A stretch of 64,000 nt of DNA from Paenibacillus harenae DSM 16969. Its GTDB lineage: Bacteria; Bacillota; Bacilli; Paenibacillales; Paenibacillaceae. The position numbers and the translations under genes are program-made. Each line of letters starts with the position of its first letter. Position 1 is the stretch's first letter. This document shows positions 45,009 to 53,121 of the stretch, one piece after another. The notes below the pieces were generated by a model. The model saw nothing but the letters and a program-made list of their open reading frames with translations, was not told where the DNA came from and made no database searches. The stretch is from NCBI RefSeq assembly GCF_000422465.1, contig NZ_KE383842.1, positions 1,987,211 to 2,051,210 on the forward strand, in the 5' to 3' direction.

Positions 45009-46616
45009 CTATTCAAAGTGCATCCGCTCAAACGGCAGCTCATATTGCGTTTGCTTGAATGAGATGCCTTGCAAGCTTTTGGGAGCCACGACCGTCACGC
45101 TGCCGTTCGTAATCGGAATAAAGACGGCTTCGTCATGGACAATGGTTAATATATCCGCATATAACGACTTCCGTGTCTTCTCATCCGCGGACACCAACAC
45201 TTCATCAATTTTCTTGTACAGCTCAGTTGCTTTCGCTATGCCGCTAGTCGTATGGTAATAAGAAGATTCGGAAGTAAATGCAGAGATTGTGCTTTGCGGG
45301 TCATATGCGAGTCCCCACGTTTGATTGAACAGCAAATCATAGTCTCCCGTTGATCTTCTGTTCGCGATGGATGAAGATTCTTCACCGGTAAGCTCAAGCT
45401 GAGCCCCTATCTTTTTTAATGTGTTTTGAATGAATTCAGCCTGCGTTTTTTGAGTGGAAGAATTGGCGTCATAGTAAAGCTTCATGGCTAATTTGTTTCC
45501 GGCTTTCGTTCTGACTTCGCTGCCGCTCTCCAAAATCCAGCCCGCTTCTTCCAAGATCTTTTTCGCTGTTTCTAAATCATAGCCTCGTTTCTTCAACTCT
45601 ACATTGGCATAATTGACGTTAGATGAGAATAAGGCGTCCGCTGCTGTTTCCGTGCCGTTAAAAATTTTCTTGCTGATTGTTTCTCTATCAATCGAATACC
45701 AGATCGCTTCACGAACAGCCGTATCATGTACAGGGTGACCCGTTTTGCTGCTATTGGCCACGATCATTTTCGTATTCATCGGCTCACTTCTAATAATCTG
45801 GTAATCTCCCGAATCAGCCAGCTGATTCATAGCTTCCACATCAATGCTGTCTGCGCCCCGGTCATCCGTAAAGACGAAGTTAACTTCTCCTTTTTGCAGC
45901 GCCAAAAAAGTCGTTTCCCCTGCCGGAAGCACCTTCGCCGTAATTTTCTTTACATTTGGAGCGCCGCCCCAGTAGTTTTCATTTGCTTCAAAAGTGGCAT
46001 ACTGATCGGTCTTATGTTCCGTGAGCTTATAGGGGCCTGTGCCGTTGTAACCACTTACGCCATCTTTTGTTTCCCCGTTAATGAAACTTTTGGGCGAGAT
46101 GAATACATAGGGTCTGGTCATCGACAATTCAAGCAAAGTCGGGTAGTACGGCTCCGAGAGAACCAATTCAATCGTAAACTCATCGCGTACCGTGCAGCTC
46201 ATGATTTTCGTTGACAGCTTGATCCAGGAATGCTTGCTTGCATTGCTTTGCACGGCTTCAATATTTTTCTTTACTGCTTCTGCGTTAAATGGTTCCCCAT
46301 CATGGAAGTTCACATCTTTTCTTAGTTGGAAGGTGTATACTTTGCCATCATCCGAGATGTTCCAAGATTCAGCCAGCAGCGGCTTGATGCCGTCTTCCGT
46401 ATTCTCAACTAATGATTCGTAAATCATCCCTTGCGCCGGCAGGGAACCTGGATACAAATGGGGGTTCATATCGTTAATATCTTTTGCTGTGGCGTATACC
46501 AGCTCTTTACCTTGATCCGTGGCCCCCGTTTTCGCAGCATTGCCGCCGCTGCAGCCTGCCAGCAGTACAATGGAAACGATAAAAGCGAATAATATAACAA
46601 CCATTTTTCTTGACAT
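45009..46616 (-). CDS. cntA: Opine-metallophore-binding lipoprotein, CntA-like
   Basis: 535-residue family-5 binding lipoprotein (staphylococcal CntA is 532). Signal peptide and lipobox VLLAGC with Cys22. The N-lobe begins ELVYATAKDINDMNPHLYPGSLPAQGMIYESLVE and has the family signature LAESWNISDDGKVYTFQLRKDVNFHDGEPF; the C-lobe carries NQTWGLAYDPQSTISAFTSESSYY. The pattern (DMNPHLYPGSLPAQGMIYE, TWGLAYDPQ) fits CntA/NikA chelate binders, where an aromatic/Arg pocket holds the metal-opine complex; the pocket residues cannot be assigned here with certainty. ATG at 46616 has GAGGAG eight bases upstream. Directly follows the cntM remnant and is transcribed from the Zur-box promoter. Confidence 0.8.
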   Translation of the reverse strand: MSRKMVVILFAFIVSIVLLAGCSGGNAAKTGATDQGKELVYATAKDINDMNPHLYPGSLPAQGMIYESLVENTEDGIKPLLAESWNISDDGKVYTFQLRKDVNFHDGEPFNAEAVKKNIEAVQSNASKHSWIKLSTKIMSCTVRDEFTIELVLSEPYYPTLLELSMTRPYVFISPKSFINGETKDGVSGYNGTGPYKLTEHKTDQYATFEANENYWGGAPNVKKITAKVLPAGETTFLALQKGEVNFVFTDDRGADSIDVEAMNQLADSGDYQIIRSEPMNTKMIVANSSKTGHPVHDTAVREAIWYSIDRETISKKIFNGTETAADALFSSNVNYANVELKKRGYDLETAKKILEEAGWILESGSEVRTKAGNKLAMKLYYDANSSTQKTQAEFIQNTLKKIGAQLELTGEESSSIANRRSTGDYDLLFNQTWGLAYDPQSTISAFTSESSYYHTTSGIAKATELYKKIDEVLVSADEKTRKSLYADILTIVHDEAVFIPITNGSVTVVAPKSLQGISFKQTQYELPFERMHFE

Positions 46617-46643
46617 GTAGTATTCTCCTCTATATGGAACGAA

Positions 46644-46883
46644 TTAGTTTTTCGACTTCGACTGTCTACTTATTCCTATTTCACTGCATATCATCTTCAA
46701 ATCTTCTTCAAAACTTTGTACAACGAAGGCATTCGACAATAATTCGCCATGAAGCGCTTGATCAGCTTCCTCCAATTTAAGCTCGTAGGTTGCAATGAAA
46801 TTATCGATCGTTGGACAGCTCGAATCCAAATATTTCGCAATGCCTTGTATGATTTTTAGCCGGTAGTAATCCTCCTTAGGCAT
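46644..46883 (-). pseudogene. cntM: cntM remnant: C-terminal piece of an opine-metallophore dehydrogenase
   Basis: The 79-codon frame reads PKEDYYRLKIIQGIAKYLD, then PTIDNFIATYELKL and LLSNAFVVQSFEEDLKMICSEIG. By my recollection of the family this corresponds to the C-terminal helical end of CntM-type opine dehydrogenases, which join the nicotianamine-like intermediate to pyruvate or 2-oxoglutarate with NADPH. The roughly 350-residue Rossmann and catalytic part is missing. A TGA stands directly before the first ATG in this frame, and no ribosome site precedes it. It overlaps the end of the cntL fragment by eight bases, so one deletion joins the middle of cntL to the end of cntM. Alternative: an unrelated small protein; the cnt order around it argues against that. 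Confidence 0.65.
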
Positions 46884-47258
46884 TCACGGGATATCCCAAT
46901 ACCCTTCCCTTTCGTCCAAGCTCTATCGCCTCCTCATCAATATCGATGCCAACTACTTCTGCGCCTGTTCTCTTTGCTATGTACAATGGTGTCATTGAGA
47001 ATGAACCCGAGCCAACCCATAGTACTTTTGAATCAGAAGTGACTTGAAATCTTCCAAATTCTTTTTCAATACAACATTCAGCAGCTTCAATGCACGGTAT
47101 TTTTCCATAATCGCAACACAAAACGTAGACGTTTTCCTTAATTCCGCCGCAAGTTGGGGAAGCTCGCTGGATGTTTGTTGTTCCAGTTGTTTCGACGCTT
47201 CTTTGTTACCCTCGTCTGTTATGAATGCTGACTCGTTCTCTTCCTTCGTTCGCCTCAC
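46876..47258 (-). pseudogene. cntL: cntL remnant: frameshifted, truncated nicotianamine-synthase-like gene
   Basis: Two overlapping frames together look like parts of CntL, the enzyme that transfers an aminobutyrate unit from S-adenosylmethionine to histidine. The first (from GTG at 47258) ends its similarity at STFCVAIMEKYRALKLL. The second, one frame over, gives AECCIEKEFG, then SDSKVLWVGSGSFSMTPLYIAKRTG and AEVVGIDIDEEAIELGRK, the SAM-binding Rossmann core. About ten codons seem lost at the frame change. The N-terminal part is shorter than in CntL, and the protein stops soon after ELGRK, where the family continues for about 100 residues. The gene is therefore dead. No cntK (epimerase) is present upstream. 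Confidence 0.72.
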
Positions 47259-47306
47259 ATTGTATCATCACATCACCAAGCTAAATCTGCCTTCAAATTA
47301 CAAGTA

Positions 47307-47325
47307 AATCGTAATAATTACGATT
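47307..47325. promoter_or_regulatory. Zur box, perfect palindrome
   Basis: AATCGTAATAATTACGATT is a 19-base perfect palindrome and matches the Bacillus Zur consensus TCGTAATNATTACGA at every specified position. It overlaps the -10 element of the cnt promoter. Confidence 0.88.
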
Positions 47326-47351
47326 ATATTCCGAAGTTGCTATTTTAACAA
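47323..47351 (-). promoter_or_regulatory. Sigma-A type promoter of the cnt operon
   Basis: On the minus strand TTGTTA (47351-47346), a 17-base spacer and TATAAT (47328-47323). The -10 abuts and overlaps the Zur box, so zinc-bound Zur would exclude RNA polymerase. Confidence 0.75.
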
Positions 47352-47624
47352 TACTTATTCCAAATAAATATATTCCTAAATCCCCGAACCCAAGGGGATA
47401 GGGTAATGATACTTTTTAAACTCTACTACAAGATTCGGGCTTTGAGTATGACTCAATAGGGCTAATCATGATGATAAGATTGTGTCGATGTCGCGAATCG
47501 GTGTAATACAGACAAATTTACGTTGAACCATCAAATGAATTTCAAATGAGCAGAGTTTTCCAGAGTAAAGGAAACCGGCTTTATTTATGATATTCTGTCT
47601 TAGCGTATATTTTCGTTCAAATGT

Positions 47625-47635
47625 TGGCTGAACCC
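47625..47635. repeat. Target-site duplication, left copy (imperfect)
   Basis: TGGCTGAACCC directly abuts the left inverted repeat of the IS; the right copy TGGCGGGACCC (49216-49226) matches at 9 of 11 positions. IS231-type elements make 10-12 base duplications; the two differences suggest age. Confidence 0.6.
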
Positions 47636-47654
47636 CATGCCCATCAAGCTAAGA
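47636..47654. repeat. IS231-like left inverted repeat
   Basis: CATGCCCATCAAGCTAAGA, exact reverse complement of 49197-49215. Confidence 0.88.
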
Positions 47655-47731
47655 TGAATCTATACCCCGAAATGGAAAAATAATCCATACCTTCTATATC
47701 AAGCATAATTCCATAGAAAGGATGGTTTTCC

Positions 47732-49078
47732 ATGAATTCTATTCCACTTTCTATCAGTGAAGAAATGCATTTACTAGCTCAACGGCTTCAACATCATTTT
47801 TCTCCTACCCAACTTGAGGAGCTCGCAAGAAAAGCTGGATTCGTCCAACGAAAAAGCAAATATACTGCGCAGGATTTGGTTTCCTTATGTGTCTTTTGTA
47901 TCGATGACTCCCCTCGCACGATAGCCAACTTGATGCCTCCAATCATCTTTCGATGAGCGCAGAAGGATTGAACCAGCGGTTCAATCCTTCTGCAGTTGCC
48001 TTCCTTCAATCCCTATTTTCAATGCTTCTCCAAGAAAAAATCTCGACTTCCTTCTCGCTGCCTTGTGAATGTAACTCCTATTTTCATCGAATCCGTATTC
48101 TGGATTCGACTGTTTTTCAACTTCCAGATCCCTATGCCGACCGTTACCAGGGTTCCGGAGGAAGTTCTCATACTGCTGGTATGAAAATTCAACTTGAATA
48201 CGAGCTAAAAACCGGAGAATTCTTACAAGTGGATGTTGGCCCCGGAAGAAACAACGACGGTTTATATGGTTTAAAACGAGCGAAAACGGTAGGAATGAAC
48301 GATCTTTGTATTCGAGATTTGGGCTACTTTTGTTTAGAAGACTTCGAAGAAATGGAGCAGCGTGGAGCTTTTTATGTTTCGCGGTTAAAATTGAATGTCC
48401 GCGTATATGAACAAAATAAGGAAGTTGAACAATTCAAAGATGGCAAGGTAAAAAAGCAATCGTTGTACAAAGAAATCGATTTGGAAGCCATTATGGATCG
48501 TCTTCAATCCGGAGAAATGGTAGAACTTCCCGAAGTGTATCTGGGTCTCTATAATAAATTTCGCACACGGCTTCTCATTTAAAGAACGAACAAAACGTTT
48601 AAGTGCCATCAATATCTACATGACCAATGCCCCTGACATCAATTTAAAAAAAGAGCATGTCCATGACCTGTATTCCCTACGCTGGAAAATCGAGATTTTA
48701 TTTAAGACGTGGAAATCCATCTTCCATATCGACCGGTGCAAGTCGATCAAAACTGAACGCTTTGAATGTCATGTGTACGGGCAGTTAATCGCCATTTTGC
48801 TTAGTTCTTCTCTCATGTTTCAGATGCGCAGACTTTTGCTAATGAAGAAAAAGAAAGAAGCCAGTGAATTCAAAGTAATCTGTATCTTAAAAGAATATTT
48901 TCTTTCTCTACATGATGCCATTAAAAGACAAGCGGATGATGTCCAGCGAGTGCTACTCCAATTTTTTCGGATAATTGAAAAGAATGGACGTAAGTCACAT
49001 CGGTATGAGAAGAAAACCGTATTTGACATTCTAAGTGTAGTCTATGAGTGTAGACAGAAATATCGATCTGCTGCCTAG
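47732..49078 (+). pseudogene. IS4-family (IS231-like) transposase, frameshifted and deleted
   Basis: Three frames cover the transposase. 47732-47956 gives the N-terminus (FSPTQLEELARKAGFVQRK). A one-base loss near 47935 shifts it into 47953-48582, which carries the DDE-type first Asp in RILDSTVFQLPD and the second in LCIRDLGYF. After LPEVYLG near 48545 a deletion and shift lead to 48620-49078 with the IS4 signature YSLRWKIEILFKTWKS (Y-x2-R-x3-E-x6-K). About 30 residues between the second and third parts appear lost (no RxxxKxxxREKKK-type stretch). The element cannot make active transposase unless supplied in trans. Confidence 0.85.
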
Positions 49079-49196
49079 AAATATGAAAATTATAAAAACT
49101 AAGCCACCAAGGCTAATTTAAGTCTGTACAAAATCCAGTTCTAGCTAATTGCTCGGATCAAGTGACGGACAGTAGCATCCGTTCCTTTTTCTTTGT

Positions 49197-49215
49197 TCTT
49201 AGCTTGATGGGCATG
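49197..49215. repeat. IS231-like right inverted repeat
   Basis: TCTTAGCTTGATGGGCATG, exact complement of the left terminus, followed at 49216-49226 by the right copy of the imperfect target duplication TGGCGGGACCC. Confidence 0.88.
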
Positions 49216-49564
49216 TGGCGGGACCCCTAAATACGATTTACTGCGCTAAATAGTAATAGTGTCTATTAAGGATGTCAATCATTTCTATTTTCATCATTAC
49301 TTTTTTCTGGAAACAAAAGAACACCGGCAAGAGCGTGCCGGTGTCAGGTTATTGGCAAAGCCCTGGATTTTGGGGATTTTGTAATAAAAACTTATATCGT
49401 TGTCTTCTAAAATCCTATCAGGTTGTGCGCGCGTTTCCACTTTTCGCTTCCCTCCGTTATCCTGTGGTTGGCGGCCTTTTTCTTATTCCTCCATTGTTGC
49501 CAACGGTCGAACAAGAAAACAGAATTCGCGGGCACATCCATAATCGTCTTGCCAAAGCGCTTCG
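49216..49564. other. Region between the IS element and the phn operon
   Basis: Holds the right target duplication, the phn terminator at 49321-49344, and about 200 bases without a convincing gene. An open rightward frame (49272-49643) runs through the terminator and into the antisense of phnE2; it has no ribosome site or recognisable motif and was not called. Confidence 0.6.
49321..49344 (-). terminator. Terminator of the phn operon
   Basis: ACACCGGCA pairs with TGCCGGTGT (9 base pairs, 6-base loop), followed leftward by TTCTTTTGTTT. It is the first strong hairpin after phnE2. Confidence 0.75.
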
Positions 49565-50386
49565 TTACGCATTTAACTTGAGTCTTCGCTTCAAGCGGGA
49601 AGCGAAGACCTCCAGCATGATAGCAAACGCAAGAATGAAATAGGTAATGACGCCGATTTCTCTCAGATCGGAATAAAACATGCTTGCCATAAACATGTCG
49701 AATCCGATACCGCCCGCTCCGGCGGCGGCGCCCATAGCTACCGCTACCGCAAAGTTTATTTCAAACCGCAGGAACGTCCAGGAAAGAAGGAAGGTGATCG
49801 TGGAGGGAATGACTGCTTGGAACACAATCTGCCACCAATTGGCGCCGCTTGCCTTCAACGCTTCAATGACGCCGTTATCCATCTCTTCGAATGACTCGGA
49901 ATACGCTTTGACCAAATATCCGATCGAGTGAAAGCTCATGCCAACCACTGCCGCAACGCTTCCGAGCCCGGCCCCCACAGCGAAAATCAATACCCATAAT
50001 ACCGTAGGAACGGCTCTTATCACCGCGACGAAACCTCTGATCACATTGGAAGTTGTGTTATTCGTCAAGTTCCGGGCAGCAAACAAGCCCATGAATAGAG
50101 CGATGACAGCCCCGAATAAAGTGGTTAAAAAGGCCAGCCCCATCGTTACAAGCACCTTATATAACGCCTCAAGGAATGTAAAATGTTTAAAGTGCGGCTC
50201 GAACAGCATCGTCGGAAGCATCTTTGCCGTCTTGATGACAGAGTCTAACAGATTTAGTCCTTTATAATCGAAAGTTATAAAACTATATATCGTTATGATT
50301 GTCAGCGTAAGGAGCGTTGCCCGAATGATCACTGACGCCTTATTCAACGTTTTCACTTTAATTTTCGTACCGGTCTGCGCAGTCAT
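49565..50386 (-). CDS. phnE: Phosphonate ABC transporter permease, PhnE (second copy)
   Basis: 273-residue membrane permease of the PhnE family. Six predicted spans; the coupling loop IEALKASGANWWQIVFQAVIPSTI carries the EAA-like motif near residue 180. Its ATG shares a base with the stop of the preceding phnE gene (TAATG), implying translational coupling. With the first PhnE it forms a heterodimeric channel for phosphonate import. Two different PhnE proteins are common in Firmicutes. Last gene of the phn operon, followed by a terminator. Confidence 0.9.
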   Translation of the reverse strand: MTAQTGTKIKVKTLNKASVIIRATLLTLTIITIYSFITFDYKGLNLLDSVIKTAKMLPTMLFEPHFKHFTFLEALYKVLVTMGLAFLTTLFGAVIALFMGLFAARNLTNNTTSNVIRGFVAVIRAVPTVLWVLIFAVGAGLGSVAAVVGMSFHSIGYLVKAYSESFEEMDNGVIEALKASGANWWQIVFQAVIPSTITFLLSWTFLRFEINFAVAVAMGAAAGAGGIGFDMFMASMFYSDLREIGVITYFILAFAIMLEVFASRLKRRLKLNA

Positions 50387-51171
50387 TATAGAATCGCCCT
50401 CCTGACATAGTTGGAAATATACTCGATGAACAAGATCGCGATGACGATGGCGACAACCACGAGACTGGCCGTATGATAGTTCATGCTTTTGTAATAAAGA
50501 TTAAATGCAAAACCGATACCCGTTCCGGTCAAAATACCGACTAGCGTAGCTTGGCGGATGTTGGTTTCAATCATAAACAAAATCCAGCTAATCATCTGAG
50601 GGATGCTGGAGGGAATGACGGATTGGAACACGATATGAAAATATCCGGCGCCCGTCGCCCTCAACGCTTCGACGGAGCCTCCGCTCACTTCATCGATCGT
50701 CTCAATGAAAGCTCTTGTCAAATAGCCGAACGATCCGAAAAACAAGGCAAAATAGCCGGTCATCACGTTCTGGCCGAACGAGAACAACAATATTAACGCC
50801 CATGCCGCGACATCAATGTTCCGGAAGACAGTGGCAATCCCTCTGCTGATGCCGCCGAGAACCGCGTTAAACCGGGTGGTATGGGCTCCGAATATAGCGA
50901 ACACCAACGCAAAGACAGCCCCGGCCGACGTCGCCGCAATCGAAACGAGCACGGTTTCCTTCAATTTCATCATAATATCGGGCAGCTTCCTGAACGATTC
51001 CCCATTCGGATAAAAGTTGGAAAAACCCCAGTGTACCGCCTTTGGAATCGAGGTGAATCCCTTTGCCACATTATATTCCGTCATGACGATGGCCACGAGC
51101 GTAACAAGAATCAATACTCCCAGGAATACAAAGGCATTCATCTTTTTTCTTGCAAAGATATCACCCCGCAT
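50386..51171 (-). CDS. phnE: Phosphonate ABC transporter permease, PhnE (first copy)
   Basis: 261 residues from the ATG at 51171, which has GGAGG six bases upstream; an in-frame ATG at 51183 lies within the end of phnC and is less well spaced. Six spans with the coupling loop VEALRATGAGYFHIVFQSVIPSSIPQ near residue 175. The N-terminal half has a periplasmic segment (KGFTSIPKAVHWGFSNFYPNGESF). The reading frame begins before phnC ends, so the two are coupled. Forms the phosphonate channel with the second PhnE. Confidence 0.9.
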   Translation of the reverse strand: MRGDIFARKKMNAFVFLGVLILVTLVAIVMTEYNVAKGFTSIPKAVHWGFSNFYPNGESFRKLPDIMMKLKETVLVSIAATSAGAVFALVFAIFGAHTTRFNAVLGGISRGIATVFRNIDVAAWALILLFSFGQNVMTGYFALFFGSFGYLTRAFIETIDEVSGGSVEALRATGAGYFHIVFQSVIPSSIPQMISWILFMIETNIRQATLVGILTGTGIGFAFNLYYKSMNYHTASLVVVAIVIAILFIEYISNYVRRAIL

Positions 51172-51949
51172 TTTGGCCTCCATGGTCGAAAATAAGTTCT
51201 CCCGCTTCGGAGCCGTAAATCTTATGAATCATGCTCGAAGACATTTCCTTCGGCGACCCGTCATAGACCACCTTTCCCTTGTTCACGCCAATGATTCTGT
51301 CGGAATATCTCAAAGCGACATCCACCTGATGCAGATTAACGAGTACGGTGATCCCCATCGTGGCCGAGATCGTTTTAAGATAATCCATGATGGTTTTCGC
51401 CGCATTGGGGTCGAGAGAGGCAATCGGTTCGTCGCAAAGCAGCATTTTCGGTTTTTGCACGAGCGCCCGGGCGATGCCTACGCGCTGCTTCTGCCCGCCG
51501 CTGAGCTGATCGGCCCTTCTGTACGTATGCTCCTGCAAACCGAGAATGTTCAACATTTTGACAGCTTGCTGCTTCTCTTCTTCGCTATAAAGCCCCAGCA
51601 TCCCGGCAAGAGTCGATTTGTAGCCGAGTCTGCCGTGGAGCACATTCTCGATGACGCTCAGCCTGTTGACCAGGTTGTAGTGCTGGAAGATCATGCCGAT
51701 TGTTCTTCTGACCCTCTTCAATTGAGCCTTATCCAGCTTAAGGACATTCTCATCGTTAAAGAAGATTTCCCCGCCGCTGGCGTCGACGATCCGGTTGATG
51801 CACCGGAGGAGGGTGGATTTCCCCGCCCCCGATGGACCGATAATCGAAACAAATTCGCCTTCCTTGACGTTAAAGCTGACGTCGGACAAGGCTGCAGTCT
51901 CTTGACCGTAATGCTTCGATACCTGTCTTAATTCCAGTAAAGTTTTCAT
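51161..51949 (-). CDS. phnC: Phosphonate ABC transporter ATPase, PhnC
   Basis: 262-residue ABC ATPase. Walker A GPSGAGKST near residue 37, Q-loop at GMIFQHYNLV, signature LSGGQKQRVGIARAL near 150, Walker B MLLCDEPIASLD near 172. The phrase QHYNLVNRLSVIENVLHGRLG is characteristic of PhnC. GGAG precedes the ATG at 51949. It follows phnD by 12 bases and overlaps phnE. It drives uptake of alkylphosphonates or related phosphorus compounds. Confidence 0.92.
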   Translation of the reverse strand: MKTLLELRQVSKHYGQETAALSDVSFNVKEGEFVSIIGPSGAGKSTLLRCINRIVDASGGEIFFNDENVLKLDKAQLKRVRRTIGMIFQHYNLVNRLSVIENVLHGRLGYKSTLAGMLGLYSEEEKQQAVKMLNILGLQEHTYRRADQLSGGQKQRVGIARALVQKPKMLLCDEPIASLDPNAAKTIMDYLKTISATMGITVLVNLHQVDVALRYSDRIIGVNKGKVVYDGSPKEMSSSMIHKIYGSEAGELIFDHGGQNAG

Positions 51950-51961
51950 AGGTTTGCTCCT

Positions 51962-52987
51962 TTACTTGGATAATTCTCTAATAGGGTTAAACCACTCGTC
52001 CTCCACTTTAAGCAGCTTTTCGTCGCCGCTCTTAGTGAAAATTCCGGAAAATTCAGAATTTTTTGGCACGAAGATCTTCTCATTGTTCGTGACCTTGTCA
52101 GAAGTAAAAGCTTCAATAAGCTTGTCCATCTCGGCCTGACTGATGTTGTCCGTATTGACCACGAACGGCGAGTTGAGAACCGGCGTAACGGAGATAAGAA
52201 CAAATTGTTCTCCCGGATAAGCATCGAACGGCTCGTCCGCATTGTCCTTCACCTTGTAGACGGCGCCTGGACGATTCTCTTCGCCTTCCACAAGCTCGAT
52301 ATAATTATTGACGCAGGTATCGCAGAATGCCGCCGCATCCGCCTTGCCGCTGATCAGGTTAACCGCCGAGCCCTGATGAGAGTTGCCGTATAGCACCTCG
52401 CTGAAAAACTTGCCGCTGCCGCCTTCCAGCAGATCATCCGAAGTTAAATCCTTATAGGAATCCATCTTGCTGAAATAGTTCACGATACCGGATGACGGCA
52501 CTTTAAATCCGGATGTAGAACTGGTGGAGACGAAGGAGAATTTCTGCGCGGCGATCGGATCGATTTTAAAGCCGTCGTCATCCTTATACTTAACTTCATT
52601 TCCTTTCTTGACCGCTAACCAGCTGTAGTATACCGCATCGTCCAATGTCCCTGACTTCCCGCTCGGCACGACAAGCGGCAGAACTTTATTATTCTTGTCA
52701 TGCGCTTCGATATAACCTTGCGGGCCCAGGAAGGCCAGATCGGCATTTCCATTGGCTATAGCCTCTACGGCAATGATGTAATCCGTTGTCGTTTTGTGCT
52801 CGACCTTCTTGCCGGTTGCCTCCTCGATCATTTTGCCGAATTCTTCGCGTGCAGCGTCGAGATCGGCGCCGGACTCGTTCGGAAGCCATGCGATCGTAAG
52901 CTTGCCGCTGCCGGCCGAATTGGCCGAACAACCTGCGAATACCGTTACCGCTATCAATGACAGGATGAATGTCAACGTTCTTTTCAT
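51962..52987 (-). CDS. phnD: Phosphonate-binding lipoprotein, PhnD
   Basis: 341-residue binding protein of the PhnD family with lipobox VFAGC (Cys20). Mature N-terminus LTIAWLPNESGADLDAAREEFGKMIEEATGKKVE and the motif NADLAFLGPQGYI are typical of PhnD; the Ser/Thr cluster FVSTSSTSGFKVP forms the phosphonate-binding loop. AGGAGG stands upstream of the ATG at 52987. A 134-base gap separates it from phnL, the largest gap in the operon, so an additional internal promoter is possible. Confidence 0.92.
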   Translation of the reverse strand: MKRTLTFILSLIAVTVFAGCSANSAGSGKLTIAWLPNESGADLDAAREEFGKMIEEATGKKVEHKTTTDYIIAVEAIANGNADLAFLGPQGYIEAHDKNNKVLPLVVPSGKSGTLDDAVYYSWLAVKKGNEVKYKDDDGFKIDPIAAQKFSFVSTSSTSGFKVPSSGIVNYFSKMDSYKDLTSDDLLEGGSGKFFSEVLYGNSHQGSAVNLISGKADAAAFCDTCVNNYIELVEGEENRPGAVYKVKDNADEPFDAYPGEQFVLISVTPVLNSPFVVNTDNISQAEMDKLIEAFTSDKVTNNEKIFVPKNSEFSGIFTKSGDEKLLKVEDEWFNPIRELSK

Positions 52988-53121
52988 TTTGAAGAATCCT
53001 CCTCGACCATCATTATTATTTAATAATAAATTCCGACAATCCCTTACAAAATGAATGATACAGGCCGAATGTCAGTCGGGGATTAGAACAAGCCCTTACT
53101 TTCATTAATTTTCAACTGATG
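52988..53121. promoter_or_regulatory. Gap before phnD with AT-rich palindrome
   Basis: The largest intergenic space inside the phn operon. It holds a perfect AT palindrome TTATTATTTAATAATAA at 53013-53029 just upstream of the phnD ribosome site. It may be an operator, an mRNA-stabilising hairpin or part of an internal promoter; no clear Pho box was found. Confidence 0.35.

Larger units (their letters stand above)
47259..47635. other. Upstream region of the cnt operon
   Basis: Contains the cnt promoter and Zur box at its left end. The remaining stretch, 47352-47635, is AT-rich and has no recognisable gene or remnant of cntK. Its right boundary is the 11-base target duplication and left inverted repeat of the IS231-like element, so the insertion lies about 285 bases upstream of the promoter. 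Confidence 0.6.
47636..49215 (+). mobile_element. IS231-like insertion sequence (IS4 family), 1580 bp, decayed
   Basis: Bounded by perfect 19-base inverted repeats CATGCCCATCAAGCTAAGA (47636-47654 and complement 49197-49215), very like the termini of IS231 elements of the Bacillus cereus group. It contains one transposase gene broken by a frameshift and a deletion, and is flanked by an imperfect 11-base target duplication. It lies between the cnt and phn operons. Length is slightly below the 1.65 kb of typical IS231, in line with the internal deletion. Confidence 0.85.

Noticed and set aside
49272..49643. 123-codon rightward frame between the IS element and phnE2
   Set aside because: Runs through the phn terminator hairpin and into antisense of phnE2; no ribosome site and no recognisable domain. 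It could hide debris of a lost gene but nothing supports a call.
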